From DATJMJ01 sp035503915 (GTDB lineage Bacteria > Actinomycetota > Acidimicrobiia > Acidimicrobiales > Palsa-688): 64,000 bases of DNA. The stretch lies in contig DATJSU010000021.1 of assembly GCA_035503915.1 (NCBI GenBank), positions 10,436 to 74,435 of the forward strand, given 5' to 3'. Below are positions 7,737-16,172 of the stretch, piece by piece; position 1 is the first letter of the stretch, and each line of letters begins with the position of its first letter. A program made the position numbers and the translations under genes. The notes under the pieces were generated by a model. The model ran no database searches, had not been told where the DNA came from, and saw only the letters and a program-made list of their open reading frames with translations.

Positions 7737-8935
7737 ACGCCTTTGTCCTTGCCGCGGCGCGTGTAGCCACGCCGACAAAAATGCTCGAGCCCGGCTACTT
7801 GGTTGTCCAAGACGGGCTGATAAGCGCCGTTGGGAACGGGAGCCCCCCCGGCACGGGGCTTCCTTTTGCTGACCTTGGAGATCTGCTGCTCGCGCCGGGG
7901 TTTATCGACGTCCACGTCCACGGTGGCGGCGGCTACCAAGTCAACTGTGCGACTGCCTGCGAAGTCGAGGAGTCCGTCCGCGAGATGGCCCGTTTCCACG
8001 CCCGGCACGGGACGACGGCTCTGCTCGCCACCACGGTTTCGGACAGTCCTGAGGCGTTGCGAGCCGCTGTTATAGGGGTGGCGGCGGTGGCCAACACCCC
8101 GGGCGGCGGCGTTATTGGCTCCAACTTGGAAGGCCCGTGGATAGCGCGCTCCAAGGCCGGTGCCCAGTTCCCTGAAGCCATCCGGCCGCCGTCGGTACCA
8201 GAGTTCGAGGATCTCCACGCGAGGTCGGCAGGGACCTTGCGGCTTTTTACGCTCGCGCCGGAGCTCGATGGCGCAAGCGAGCTGATCGCCGCCGCCCGCT
8301 CCAAGGGAGTGGTGGTCGCCATCGGGCACACCGACGCGGACTACGAAACCGCCAGGGCGGCCTTCGACGCTGGTGCACGGCACGCGACACACCTGTTCAA
8401 CGCGATGGCACCGATCCATCAGCGCCGGCCAGGGCCTGTGACGGCGGCATTGGAAGACCCACGGGTCTTCCTCGAGGTCATTGCCGACGGGGTGCATGTC
8501 CACCCGGCGCTCATATCTCTTGTGGCGACCGTGGCACCCGAACGCTTGGTGCTCATGACCGATGCCATCGGGGCAACTGGTACGCCTCCAGGGCGTCATC
8601 GGCTCGGCCCTTTGGAAGTGGTCGTGAGCGACGGGCGAGCTGTTCTCGCCAATCAACCGACGACGGTCGCAGGCAGTGTCCTCACCATGGACCGCGCCGT
8701 CGCCCTGGCCGTCCAGACGGCCGGGGTGCCGCTCTTGGGCGCCCTCAGAGCGGCGTCGCTCCACCCTGCGCTGGCTCTCGGAGAGGAGCGGAAAGGCCGC
8801 ATCAAAAAAGGTGCTGATGCGGACCTGGTAATCCTCCGTGCTGACTTTTCGGTTGTCGCGGCAGTCGTTTGCGGCCGCACGGTCTACGACCCGGACGGGG
8901 TTCTGGCCGGGCTTGCCGGAGTGCCCCTCTCGTAG
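7733..8935 (+). CDS. nagA: N-acetylglucosamine-6-phosphate deacetylase
   Basis: The 400-residue amidohydrolase converts GlcNAc-6-P to GlcN-6-P and acetate in the cytosol. It shows the metal-binding HVHGGGG near residue 62, NLEGPW near residue 130, GHTDADYETARAAFDAGA, HLFNAMAPIHQRRPG, the substrate histidine region IADGVHVHP and the catalytic Asp in LMTDAIGATG, followed by a C-terminal beta strand domain with KGADADLVI. Length and motifs are normal. ATGA overlap with the preceding gene makes it the last gene of the DasR-controlled operon. Confidence 0.95.
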   Translation: MNAFVLAAARVATPTKMLEPGYLVVQDGLISAVGNGSPPGTGLPFADLGDLLLAPGFIDVHVHGGGGYQVNCATACEVEESVREMARFHARHGTTALLATTVSDSPEALRAAVIGVAAVANTPGGGVIGSNLEGPWIARSKAGAQFPEAIRPPSVPEFEDLHARSAGTLRLFTLAPELDGASELIAAARSKGVVVAIGHTDADYETARAAFDAGARHATHLFNAMAPIHQRRPGPVTAALEDPRVFLEVIADGVHVHPALISLVATVAPERLVLMTDAIGATGTPPGRHRLGPLEVVVSDGRAVLANQPTTVAGSVLTMDRAVALAVQTAGVPLLGALRAASLHPALALGEERKGRIKKGADADLVILRADFSVVAAVVCGRTVYDPDGVLAGLAGVPLS

Positions 8936-9083
8936 CGGCAGGGCTCCCACCCGGCGACCGGTGAGGGCCTGGCGCCTGGCGCAAGAGCAGCGTTCTTGTT
9001 GCGCTGCGGTGATGCTAAAGCGCGTGACTGCCGAAATCGTGCTCCGGGCGCTGCAAGGTCATTTTCTACAACCCAGAACGAGG

Positions 9084-9128
9084 GGCCCAGAAGGACGGGC
9101 CAGAAGGACGGCCCACAAGGACGGGGCC
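9084..9128 (+). repeat. Three tandem 13-bp units between nagA and the nucleoside hydrolase gene
   Basis: GGCCCAGAAGGAC (9084-9096), GGGCCAGAAGGAC (9097-9109) and GGCCCACAAGGAC (9110-9122) follow each other without gaps, and GGGGCC begins a fourth unit. The GGCC and GGCCC edges could also pair as RNA. It lies in the 283-bp gap after nagA, in which no gene is visible. Confidence 0.75.
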
Positions 9129-9218
9129 TTGCGCAGGCTCTTCGACGCTCGCCTAGGGCAATGAGCTGCCAGTGCCCTTCTCAACCCTTTGGATCTCGCA
9201 TGCGGGGTTAGCAATAAA

Positions 9219-10190
9219 GTGAACGGCGTGGGAGGTCGGGTGCTGATTGACACCGACGTCGGGATCGACGATTCCCTGGCAATCTTGGTCATGTTGGCCG
9301 CGCCCGATCTCGACGTCATCGCTATCGGGTCGAGCTACGGCAATTGTCGCTCCTTCCGGTCGGCCGCCAATGCACTGTGCGTGCTCGAGGCGGCGGGGCG
9401 TGACGATATCCCGGTCGCGATGGCCGCCCCCGAACCGCCTTCAGCCTTGGCCCTTATTGACTTGGCCTGCTCGGTCCACGGCAGCGACGGCCTCGGCAAT
9501 ACGGGCCACGAGCCGAAGTACTTGAAGCCGACGGGGGAGACCGCCGTTGCACAGCTGCTGCGGGTCGGGAAGGAACCCCCTCCGGGCACATCGCTCCTCG
9601 TCCTCGGGCCGCTGACAAATATCGCTGCTGCAGTACGCGAAGACCCTGAACTGCTTGGGAGATTTAGCAAAGTGGTGGTCATGGGCGGGATGGGGCCGGT
9701 GGGGGGCTCCGAGGAGGTCTTAGCCCGCTACCCCCGTTCCCGCCTCGTCGGGGACCCCAACACACGGCACAACCCCGAAGCCACCAGGACCGTGGCGAGC
9801 GCCAAGGCCAACATCACTTGGGTAGGGATGAACGTAACTGGGCCAGCTCTCTTCCCGGCGTCGCTCCTCGACGAACTAAGCGCATCTGGCAAGGAAATTG
9901 CCTGCTTCGAGCGCGATGTGCACCAGTGGTACATAAACTTCGTCACCAATGCGTGGGAGTGCGCAGAAAGAGCCTTTACAGCGCATGACACGATTGCGGC
10001 GTGCGTGTTGCTCGACGAAGACGTAGCGCTTCGTTCGGTGAAGGCCACTCCGGTCGTCTGCTGCAGTGAGAGCGGCCACGGCCAACTTTGGGGTGCCGCA
10101 CCCGTCGAAGGCTCGGTAGCCCACCAATTTGTTACCGCGATCGACCAGGCAAAGGTCGAGCAGCGGATAAGGGCGGCTCTAGGCGGGTAA
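9219..10190 (+). CDS. Inosine/uridine-preferring nucleoside hydrolase family protein
   Basis: The protein (about 323 residues) has the family's calcium site VLIDTDVGIDDSLAI near its N-terminus, then VMGGMG, a DPNTRHNPEAT segment and AHDTIAACVLLDE, where family members usually have HDP. It would split the N-glycosidic bond of a nucleoside in the cytosol. I chose GTG 9219 because the DTD motif normally lies within the first 10-15 residues; TTG 9189 and GTG 9228 are alternatives and none has a good ribosome site. The Asn and Thr changes (DPNT, HDT) may mean altered substrate. A small inverted repeat (CGTTCC/GGAACG, 10204-10223) follows the stop and may be a weak terminator. Confidence 0.8.
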   Translation: MNGVGGRVLIDTDVGIDDSLAILVMLAAPDLDVIAIGSSYGNCRSFRSAANALCVLEAAGRDDIPVAMAAPEPPSALALIDLACSVHGSDGLGNTGHEPKYLKPTGETAVAQLLRVGKEPPPGTSLLVLGPLTNIAAAVREDPELLGRFSKVVVMGGMGPVGGSEEVLARYPRSRLVGDPNTRHNPEATRTVASAKANITWVGMNVTGPALFPASLLDELSASGKEIACFERDVHQWYINFVTNAWECAERAFTAHDTIAACVLLDEDVALRSVKATPVVCCSESGHGQLWGAAPVEGSVAHQFVTAIDQAKVEQRIRAALGG

Positions 10191-10223
10191 ATCGGCCGGC
10201 TGGCGTTCCTCCGAGAGGGAACG

Positions 10224-10616
10224 TTAGGAGCTCGAATTACCGCTTGCACCAAGACTGGCGTGGTGGGCGCCACGATACCCCCCGCTGGTTCCGCCGTTAT
10301 CATTAGCGCTTCTAGTTGGTTGTCGGCTCGCAAGGCCGCGGGAGCCGGCACGCGGCCCAACAGGCTCAACAGACCGGCCGCGCCCGGGCGAGGCCCCAAA
10401 GCTGGTGCGTCTCGCCGCTGGGGAGCGCGGGCATGTGGACGAGACCACATAGGCCTGCCCGCCCGGGGCGAGGACGACCTCGGCCCTAAGAGGCCCCGAA
10501 GAAGAGCGCATCCCGGTGACGGTGCTCGGGTCGTCAGGGCTGACAAAGGCGTAGAGGTCAGTCGAACCAGCTGTTGGGCCCTTAGAGATCTGCGTTGCCT
10601 CATGATGAGAGGACAT
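10224..10616 (-). pseudogene. Remnant of a DUF4331 protein gene (N-terminal piece, frame lost)
   Basis: The first 35 residues, MSSHHEATQISKGPTAGST followed by DLYAFVSPDDPSTVT, match the conserved beginning of DUF4331 proteins (MSSHREAP-I-KDP-AD-TD-YAFVSPD). After PSTVT the frame turns into an Arg/Ser/Gly-rich run without the rest of the domain (normally over 400 residues), and no C-terminal part is found before the nucleoside hydrolase gene. I read this as a truncated and frameshifted gene. The 584-bp stretch 10191-10774 holds nothing else that I can call a gene. Confidence 0.55.
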
Positions 10617-10705
10617 TTGGTTCGCCTCGTGGTCTCAGTTTTGTATTAGTGACTTAGGACGGGGAGAATCGTTAGGGGAGGGGAGATGCTTCATCCTCTG
10701 GGTGC

Positions 10706-10775
10706 AGCCAAGCGGGCGAGCGCCTGCGCGGTGCCTCGGGTTGCGGGCGACTATTTGTCTCCGCTCGCCCATGGC
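10706..10775 (-). terminator. Inverted repeat after the GT39-like gene
   Basis: GGGCGAGCG (10714-10722) and CGCTCGCCC (10762-10770) are perfect complements, extended by AGCCA/TGGCT with a small bulge. The repeat begins right at the stop codon of the minus-strand glycosyltransferase. The loop of about 39 nt is long and there is no T-run, so function as a terminator is only likely. Confidence 0.35.
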
Positions 10776-12835
10776 TACTTGGGAGAGGCCAAGTTGTACA
10801 CTGCCGTCCCGTCCACAGTTGCTGCCGTGAAGTGCGACTCGACCCAAGCTGTGATCGCGGAGTCGCTGTTGGAGACGCCCGCGCCGCCGGCGGGCCCGCC
10901 ACTTAGGCCTGCAGCGCCCGAAGCGATGAAGTAGTGGATTTCTCCTTTGGAAACGTAGAGCTCGAACTGGGCAAGCGTGATGTTGCCCCCCTCGCCATCG
11001 AAGCCGCCGATTGCCATTACCGGGCCCCCACCCGTTGCCAGTTCAAGGGTGGCGGCCTCCTGGGAACCAAAAGTGGCTGCGACCCAGCGGTAGTGGCCTG
11101 CGTCGCCTTCGAGCAGATGGACAAGCGTCTTGTCCGTCGCCAAGGTGCCAAAGCTTCCTGTGCCGGCAGGCCCGGGCGCCGCCGTCGGGGTGCCACCCGA
11201 GGGGGAGCCTCCAAATCCCAAGGGGGCCCCGTCCTTCCCGAGCGGGCTCGGCCGGTTGCCCACGCCGGGTGGACGGCCACCGGAGCCGAAGCCTCCACCA
11301 CCGGAGCCGAAGCCTCCACCATGTGTGCCCGGGCCGGCTGAAGGGACGCTTCCGGTATGCGCGGTGCTGATGGTCACAGCTGTGTATGCCAGTGGCCCCG
11401 CGAGGCTCGCGGCGAGGCCGAGCCCGGCGCCGGCGGCGAGGATGCGACGGCTGCCCAGCGAGATCGCAGGCTGGTAAAGGACCGCAGCCGCTGCCAGAAG
11501 ACCGGCGGCCAGTACGGTCGGGCGGAGCCACGGGTCGAAGCTTGGTGTGCGGTCGAGCAATGCGTACGACCACCCAGCAGTGGCGACGATCGCGAACGCT
11601 CCCAGCGCTCGAGCCCCAAATTGTTGGCGGTGCTGCCAAACCAGGGTGGCGCCGATCGCCGCCAAAGCGGCTATCGCCGGCGCCAGCGCAACGGTGTAGT
11701 ACGTGTGGATAATGCCCTTCCCGAGGCTGAAGGCGCCACCTGTGACCAGGAGCCAGCCACCCCAGAGCACGAGGGCCCCTCTCGTGCGGTCACGTCGGGG
11801 AGAGCGTGCGGTCCAAGCGAGCCCGGCCACCAAAGTCAACAGCGCTGCCGGGATAAGCCATGAGGCCTGGCCGCCCATGAGGTCATTGAAAAGCCTGAAA
11901 ATCCCTGGTGCACCGCTAAACCCTGCCCCTCCACTTCCCCCTGGCCCGGACGAGCCGAGGAGCCGGCCGAAGCCGTTATAGCCGAATATCAGGTTGAGGA
12001 TGCTGTTGTCGGGCGAACCGTCGATATAAGGCCGCGCGCCGGCGGGCCAGAGCGCGACGATTGCGACCCACCACCCGGCAGAGGCAACAATAGTCGCCGT
12101 TGTGATGGCGAGCTGTTTTGCGCGGCGTAACGCGCTCCCCGGCGCGAGGAGGAAATATGCGAGGAAAAAGGCGGGAAGAACCGTGAAAGCTTGCAGCATC
12201 TTGGTGAGGAAAGCGAGCCCGAGGAAGGCGCCGGTCGCCACGGCCCAGCGCGTCTTGCCGTCTTCGCAACCCCGCACGAGCGTGTAGGCGCTGGCAACGA
12301 GGCAGAGCACGAGTAGCGCATCGGGGTTGTTGAAGCGGAACATGAGCGCCGCCACGGGCGTAACGGCGAGCATGGCCCCGGCCAGCAGCCCCGTGGCCTC
12401 CCCGAACCAACGCTTTACGGTTGCGTAGAGAAGCCCAACTGAAGCGACTCCCGCGAGCGCTTCAGGCACGAGCATGCTCCAGCTGCTGAAACCGAAGATC
12501 CTTGAGGTGATCTCCATCACCCACAACGAAGCCGGTGGCTTGTCGACGGTTATGAAACTCGACGAATCGAGTGAGCCGAAGAAAAACGCTTTCCAGCTCT
12601 TGGTCCCTGCCTCCACTGCGGCAGCGTAGAAGCTATTGGCAAAACCTGAGGCGCTGAGGTCCCAGAGGTAAGCGACCGCGGTAACGGTTAGGAGCGCAAT
12701 GAGCGCTGGCCAGCGCCAGCGTGGGTTACTTGCCCGCCGTTCCTGGAGTGGCGCTGGCGGTAGCTCGGTCCCTGGCCGCCAAGAGAGCTCGGCAAGGGGA
12801 CGAGCGGTCATGGGTTCGTCAATGGTTGTCGGCAT
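10775..12835 (-). CDS. GT39-family membrane glycosyltransferase (YkcB/ArnT-like)
   Basis: The 686-residue GT-C enzyme has about 10-12 membrane helices over residues 40-500. The DxE-like first loop (about residues 65-105) contains SGFANSFYAAAVEAGTKSWK and FITVDKPPASLWV, typical of bacterial PMT_2/YkcB proteins that use polyprenyl-phosphate sugars. A Gly-rich linker (two FGSGG units encoded by a 21-bp tandem repeat near 11283-11323) leads to a C-terminal extracytoplasmic domain of about 150 residues with HYRWVAATFGSQEAATLELA. It would glycosylate a cell-surface acceptor outside the membrane. It overlaps the upstream gene by 17 bp, last in a three-gene operon. Confidence 0.85.
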   Translation of the reverse strand: MPTTIDEPMTARPLAELSWRPGTELPPAPLQERRASNPRWRWPALIALLTVTAVAYLWDLSASGFANSFYAAAVEAGTKSWKAFFFGSLDSSSFITVDKPPASLWVMEITSRIFGFSSWSMLVPEALAGVASVGLLYATVKRWFGEATGLLAGAMLAVTPVAALMFRFNNPDALLVLCLVASAYTLVRGCEDGKTRWAVATGAFLGLAFLTKMLQAFTVLPAFFLAYFLLAPGSALRRAKQLAITTATIVASAGWWVAIVALWPAGARPYIDGSPDNSILNLIFGYNGFGRLLGSSGPGGSGGAGFSGAPGIFRLFNDLMGGQASWLIPAALLTLVAGLAWTARSPRRDRTRGALVLWGGWLLVTGGAFSLGKGIIHTYYTVALAPAIAALAAIGATLVWQHRQQFGARALGAFAIVATAGWSYALLDRTPSFDPWLRPTVLAAGLLAAAAVLYQPAISLGSRRILAAGAGLGLAASLAGPLAYTAVTISTAHTGSVPSAGPGTHGGGFGSGGGGFGSGGRPPGVGNRPSPLGKDGAPLGFGGSPSGGTPTAAPGPAGTGSFGTLATDKTLVHLLEGDAGHYRWVAATFGSQEAATLELATGGGPVMAIGGFDGEGGNITLAQFELYVSKGEIHYFIASGAAGLSGGPAGGAGVSNSDSAITAWVESHFTAATVDGTAVYNLASPK

Positions 12836-14186
12836 ATTGCGATCTTCCTATCGGTGCCAGGGAGTGGCGCGCTTGGGGGCTGTGAACCAGCTGTGAGCTC
12901 ATCTTGTTGCGCCTCATGGAGCTGGCGGCTGCCCAGAGCGCGAGCAACAAGGCGGCCAACATCACGCTCGAGAGCACAGGAAAACTCACGATCGTGTGGT
13001 CTGGCAGGCCGAAGAACCCATTTGGCCCACCCCCGCCTGAGAACGTAGACCGGCCCGCGCCTGATGAGCCACGCAGCGGCGCTCCCCCCAGGGCGGTGCC
13101 TGCGGGCTGGATGCCTGGGAACGGCTTGGCTTGGGCTGTTGTCGTCGTGGCGAGCAAGAAGGGCATGTAAGAGAACAACGAGGCGAACTGTTCCAGTACC
13201 GGCAGGGCCCAGAGCTTCCTCGGGAGGTAAAAGGCAGAAACAACTGTCAGGATGTCAGCCATGTAAAAGTAGCGTTCGTGCATCGCCGGAAGCAGGAAGG
13301 GGACCACGATCACTGACACTGTTGCCGCAAGCACTATGTGGGCGGGAGTAAGGTCCACGCGCCTCACTACGACCAAGGCCCCGAGGACAACTACTGCGGC
13401 AAGGGCTCCCGCGATACCCGCGAGCCGTAAAGTGCTCGATGTCGCGACGTCGAAGTACTGGTAAATGTTGGGCGCATTGAGGGTCAGTTGCGGGTACTGG
13501 CTGACTTGGCCCGTGTAGGCAGACCAGAGCGACGAAATAGGAGCGCCCAGCACGAGGGCAGGCATGTCGGCGACGACGAAGACTGCAGGTATAGCCAGGA
13601 GCTCGCGCCAGCGCAGGCGGTGCCGGAACGCCAGGAGGAGCACGAAGGGGAACATGAACACTGCTTGGAGCTTGAAGGCGAGAGCAAGGCCGAAGAGCGC
13701 GCAAGCCCACCAACCCTTTCGTCGAAGGACGAAGTAAATGCCGCCAAGAGCAAATGCCGTGTAGGTAGCGTCGACTTGGCCCCACCAGGAACTGTTGAGC
13801 ACGACCGTGGGGAGAAAAAGCACCAACGAGCTCGCTGCCAGCGGCGCCCAACCTTGTGGGTAACGCTGCCGCACCACCTTGAAGGTAAAAAAGGCAAGCA
13901 GCAAATCGAAACTAACCGAGATAAGCTTAATGCCGGCAAGCGCCGGCACTGGGAGATAGGTTACAAGAGCAAGAAGGTAGAGGTAAGGCTCGTTGTAATT
14001 GGAAAAGTTGTACTGTAGCGCGCCAAAGCCGCCGTGCTGCTTTATGAACTCGTACCAGCCATAAAACGTAGCGTAATCACCTGTTTGGTACTTAAAGAAC
14101 ACTGCCCGTACCGCGAGGGCGATTGCGACCATGATCGCTGTGGCGGTAACGCGTGCCCTGTTCGTACGTACTGCACTTAGTGCCAC
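12819..14186 (-). CDS. Polyprenyl-phosphate-sugar glycosyltransferase, Gpi18/GT87-like
   Basis: The 455-residue membrane protein has about nine hydrophobic helices. The first loop has GDYATFYGWYEFIKQHGGFG and the central segment NSSWWGQVDATYTAFALGG, the WWGQVDA signature of Gpi18-like (COG5542) GT-C mannosyltransferases. It should transfer a sugar from a lipid carrier on the outer face of the membrane. The C-terminal 90 residues include a Gly/Pro-rich loop before a last helix. It is translated together with the GT39-like gene (17-bp overlap) and follows the GT2-GtrA gene by 12 bp, so the three act in one surface-glycan pathway. Confidence 0.82.
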   Translation of the reverse strand: MALSAVRTNRARVTATAIMVAIALAVRAVFFKYQTGDYATFYGWYEFIKQHGGFGALQYNFSNYNEPYLYLLALVTYLPVPALAGIKLISVSFDLLLAFFTFKVVRQRYPQGWAPLAASSLVLFLPTVVLNSSWWGQVDATYTAFALGGIYFVLRRKGWWACALFGLALAFKLQAVFMFPFVLLLAFRHRLRWRELLAIPAVFVVADMPALVLGAPISSLWSAYTGQVSQYPQLTLNAPNIYQYFDVATSSTLRLAGIAGALAAVVVLGALVVVRRVDLTPAHIVLAATVSVIVVPFLLPAMHERYFYMADILTVVSAFYLPRKLWALPVLEQFASLFSYMPFLLATTTTAQAKPFPGIQPAGTALGGAPLRGSSGAGRSTFSGGGGPNGFFGLPDHTIVSFPVLSSVMLAALLLALWAAASSMRRNKMSSQLVHSPQARHSLAPIGRSQYADNH

Positions 14187-14198
14187 AGGAAGGGCTCT

Positions 14199-15425
14199 CT
14201 AGTGCCGCAAGTAGGTGCGGAACACCAATGCCTGCATGGTGAGAAAACGTGCGAAGGCGGCCAGGGCGTTACCAGCCAGGAGCGCAACAAGCTGGCCCAC
14301 AAGTGAACGAGGCGCGACCTCGTTGCTCACTACGAGAGAGGCTGTCGTCACGGCAAGGGAGGTCGCCAGTGTCGCGGATGCGACGAGAGCTACCGAGCGC
14401 GGGCGCAGTGGGCGCCACGCGAATGCGTAACGCAGTTGAGCCATGGTGTTGAGCAATGCCAGTGCCACCAAGGAGGTGATGTTGGCTAGGTAGGCACCCA
14501 GGGTGCCGCGGAGCGCCACGAAGAGCACCAGGTACGCGATCGTGCTCGCTATCCCCACTCTTGCGAAGCGGGTGCCCTCCGGATCGCTGAGGGCCAAGGG
14601 CCGACCTTGCCTCGCGGGCTGCTTTGCGGCCCGAGGCATCATAGGGCGGTCCCGGAGGAGCCGCCACATGCCCTTCAGGTCTGCCATCGCGGTCTTGGCG
14701 ACCTTCACCCGGCTGTCTGGGTCGTCAGCCCAATCGACGGGCACCTCATGGATGCGAAGCCCGCCGCGCTCGGCCAGTACAAGGAGCTCTGTGTCGAAGA
14801 ACCATTCGTCGTCAGCCACTCGAGGGAGGAGCAGGCGTGCGTCTCGAGCGCGAAGGGCTTTGAACCCGCACTGGGCGTCGGTGAAATGGGCCCCAAGGAA
14901 CACCCGCAGGAGGAGGTTGTAGCCCCGCGATATCACCTCACGCCGCGGGCCCCTCAGCACGCGAGCTCCCTGGGCCAGGCGGCTCCCGATCGCCAGGTCG
15001 CTGTGGCCCGACGTGAGCGGCGCCACCAAGGGGAGGAGGGCGTCGAGGTCAGTCGACAGGTCGACGTCCATGTAGGCCACGACGTCTGCTTCGCTCGCCA
15101 GCCACGCCACCTTGAGAGCGCGCCCGCGGCCCTTGGCGTCGAGGTGCAGCGCCCTCACCCCCGGCACCTCGTCGCTCAGGCGCTTGGCGACATCCCAGGT
15201 GGTGTCCGTGCTCCCGTTGTCGACCACAGTGATAACGGCCCGGAACGGGAACCGAGAGTCGAGGTAGTCGCGGAGCCGCCTGATGTTGGGTACGAGGTCC
15301 TCCTCCTCGTTGTACACCGGGACTGCGATGTCGAGCGAGGGGGCAGAGCGCTGGGAGGCGCCGAGGCCCGTGTGCTCGGCCAGCAAACCTTTGGGCTCGC
15401 GGACCGTGGCTTCAACAGTGGGCAT
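14199..15425 (-). CDS. GT2 glycosyltransferase fused to a GtrA-like membrane domain
   Basis: The 408-residue protein has a cytosolic GT2 domain (about residues 30-265) with SLDIAVPVYNEEEDLVPNIR, VVDNGSTDTTW and the YMDVDLSTDLDAL metal site, resembling dolichol-phosphate mannose/glucose synthases. About four helices (285-405) form a GtrA-type domain. It would make a polyprenyl-phosphate sugar and help flip it, supplying the two GT-C enzymes encoded just downstream. ATG 15425 is the first start of the operon. Confidence 0.88.
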   Translation of the reverse strand: MPTVEATVREPKGLLAEHTGLGASQRSAPSLDIAVPVYNEEEDLVPNIRRLRDYLDSRFPFRAVITVVDNGSTDTTWDVAKRLSDEVPGVRALHLDAKGRGRALKVAWLASEADVVAYMDVDLSTDLDALLPLVAPLTSGHSDLAIGSRLAQGARVLRGPRREVISRGYNLLLRVFLGAHFTDAQCGFKALRARDARLLLPRVADDEWFFDTELLVLAERGGLRIHEVPVDWADDPDSRVKVAKTAMADLKGMWRLLRDRPMMPRAAKQPARQGRPLALSDPEGTRFARVGIASTIAYLVLFVALRGTLGAYLANITSLVALALLNTMAQLRYAFAWRPLRPRSVALVASATLATSLAVTTASLVVSNEVAPRSLVGQLVALLAGNALAAFARFLTMQALVFRTYLRH

Positions 15426-15500
15426 GGGTTGACAATGCTCCCCAAAACCGAGAGCCCGCTGAGCGCCGCCTTTGTCCTCGGTGAAGAAGATTGCCCGTGC

Positions 15501-15537
15501 CGGAGCGGGGCCCGTCCGCTAAGCGCGCCCCGCTCCG
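15501..15537 (-). terminator. Hairpin after the secreted-repeat gene
   Basis: CGGAGCGGGGC (15501-15511) pairs perfectly with GCCCCGCTCCG (15527-15537) around a 15-nt loop, starting 8 bp past the stop of the minus-strand gene. There is a short T-rich stretch (ATCTTCTTC) after it on that strand. A Rho-independent-like terminator without a full U-tract is likely. Confidence 0.6.
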
Positions 15538-15544
15538 CGGTCTA

Positions 15545-16069
15545 TCATCCCCAGCTGCCGCTGTTAGTGCCTGCGGTGGTCGATACCTTCAGTTGCACGA
15601 CGTACCAGACGTGGCCGATGCCCTGTCCCGTGACTGTGCCCTTTGAGTCCTTGACGAAGGTGTAAAGGGCCTTTTTGTCCCAAGTGACCTGCATGCCCGA
15701 AGGGCTCTTTACGACGCCGAGGCCGGTGATCCCGGAGGCCGCGCTCACCTTGGTCTGGCCCTTGGGCAAAAGGAGCGGCGGCCATGCCGTAAGGCAGTTG
15801 CCCTTGCATGCCCACTTGCCCGGCTTGTTGGCGGTGTCGTAGTAAAGCGCCAGGCCCGAGCCCGTGACCAGGATCTTCCCGTACTTGGCAACCGTCGCAG
15901 CCTTCACCAGTACCGAGCTCGCGGCCGCGGGCGCGGCTGTCGCGAAGGACTGTGCTGCAAAGCCTCCAAGAGCGCTTGTCGCCAAGAGCGGGGCGATCAA
16001 GGAGGCCCTGGCGTTGGGGCGCCGGGGCCATCCGTGCTCGCCGATGGACGGCGGGCGTAGTTCTTTCAT
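15545..16069 (-). CDS. Secreted-repeat protein (COG4315/PF03640 family)
   Basis: The 174-residue protein starts after a near-perfect AAGGAGGT site. A positively charged N-terminus leads into a signal helix (about residues 22-47, ending ATAAPAAAS). Two copies of the family's repeat follow: GLALYYDTANKPGKWACKGN with CLTAWPPLL, and GMQVTWDKKALYTFVKDS ending GHVWYVV. The single CKGNC pair is typical. Such proteins are exported and of unknown function; a heme or redox link has been proposed for relatives. No partner gene is evident. Confidence 0.85.
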   Translation of the reverse strand: MKELRPPSIGEHGWPRRPNARASLIAPLLATSALGGFAAQSFATAAPAAASSVLVKAATVAKYGKILVTGSGLALYYDTANKPGKWACKGNCLTAWPPLLLPKGQTKVSAASGITGLGVVKSPSGMQVTWDKKALYTFVKDSKGTVTGQGIGHVWYVVQLKVSTTAGTNSGSWG

Positions 16070-16172
16070 TGGTACCTCCTTGCGTTGGCCGTTTCTCCCG
16101 CAAGGGGTTACGGAGCAAGAGCCAACAGGGATGACTCGCCTTAAAGAGCAGGTCAGGATGCTGTTTGCGTAA

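Noticed and set aside
9084..9128. CRISPR or minisatellite array
   Set aside because: Units are 13 bp without spacers and only three copies exist, so it is not a CRISPR array.
9728..10603. 291-codon minus-strand frame across the nucleoside hydrolase 3' end
   Set aside because: Composition is typical of an antisense shadow, and the neighbouring minus frame carries the DUF4331 start instead.
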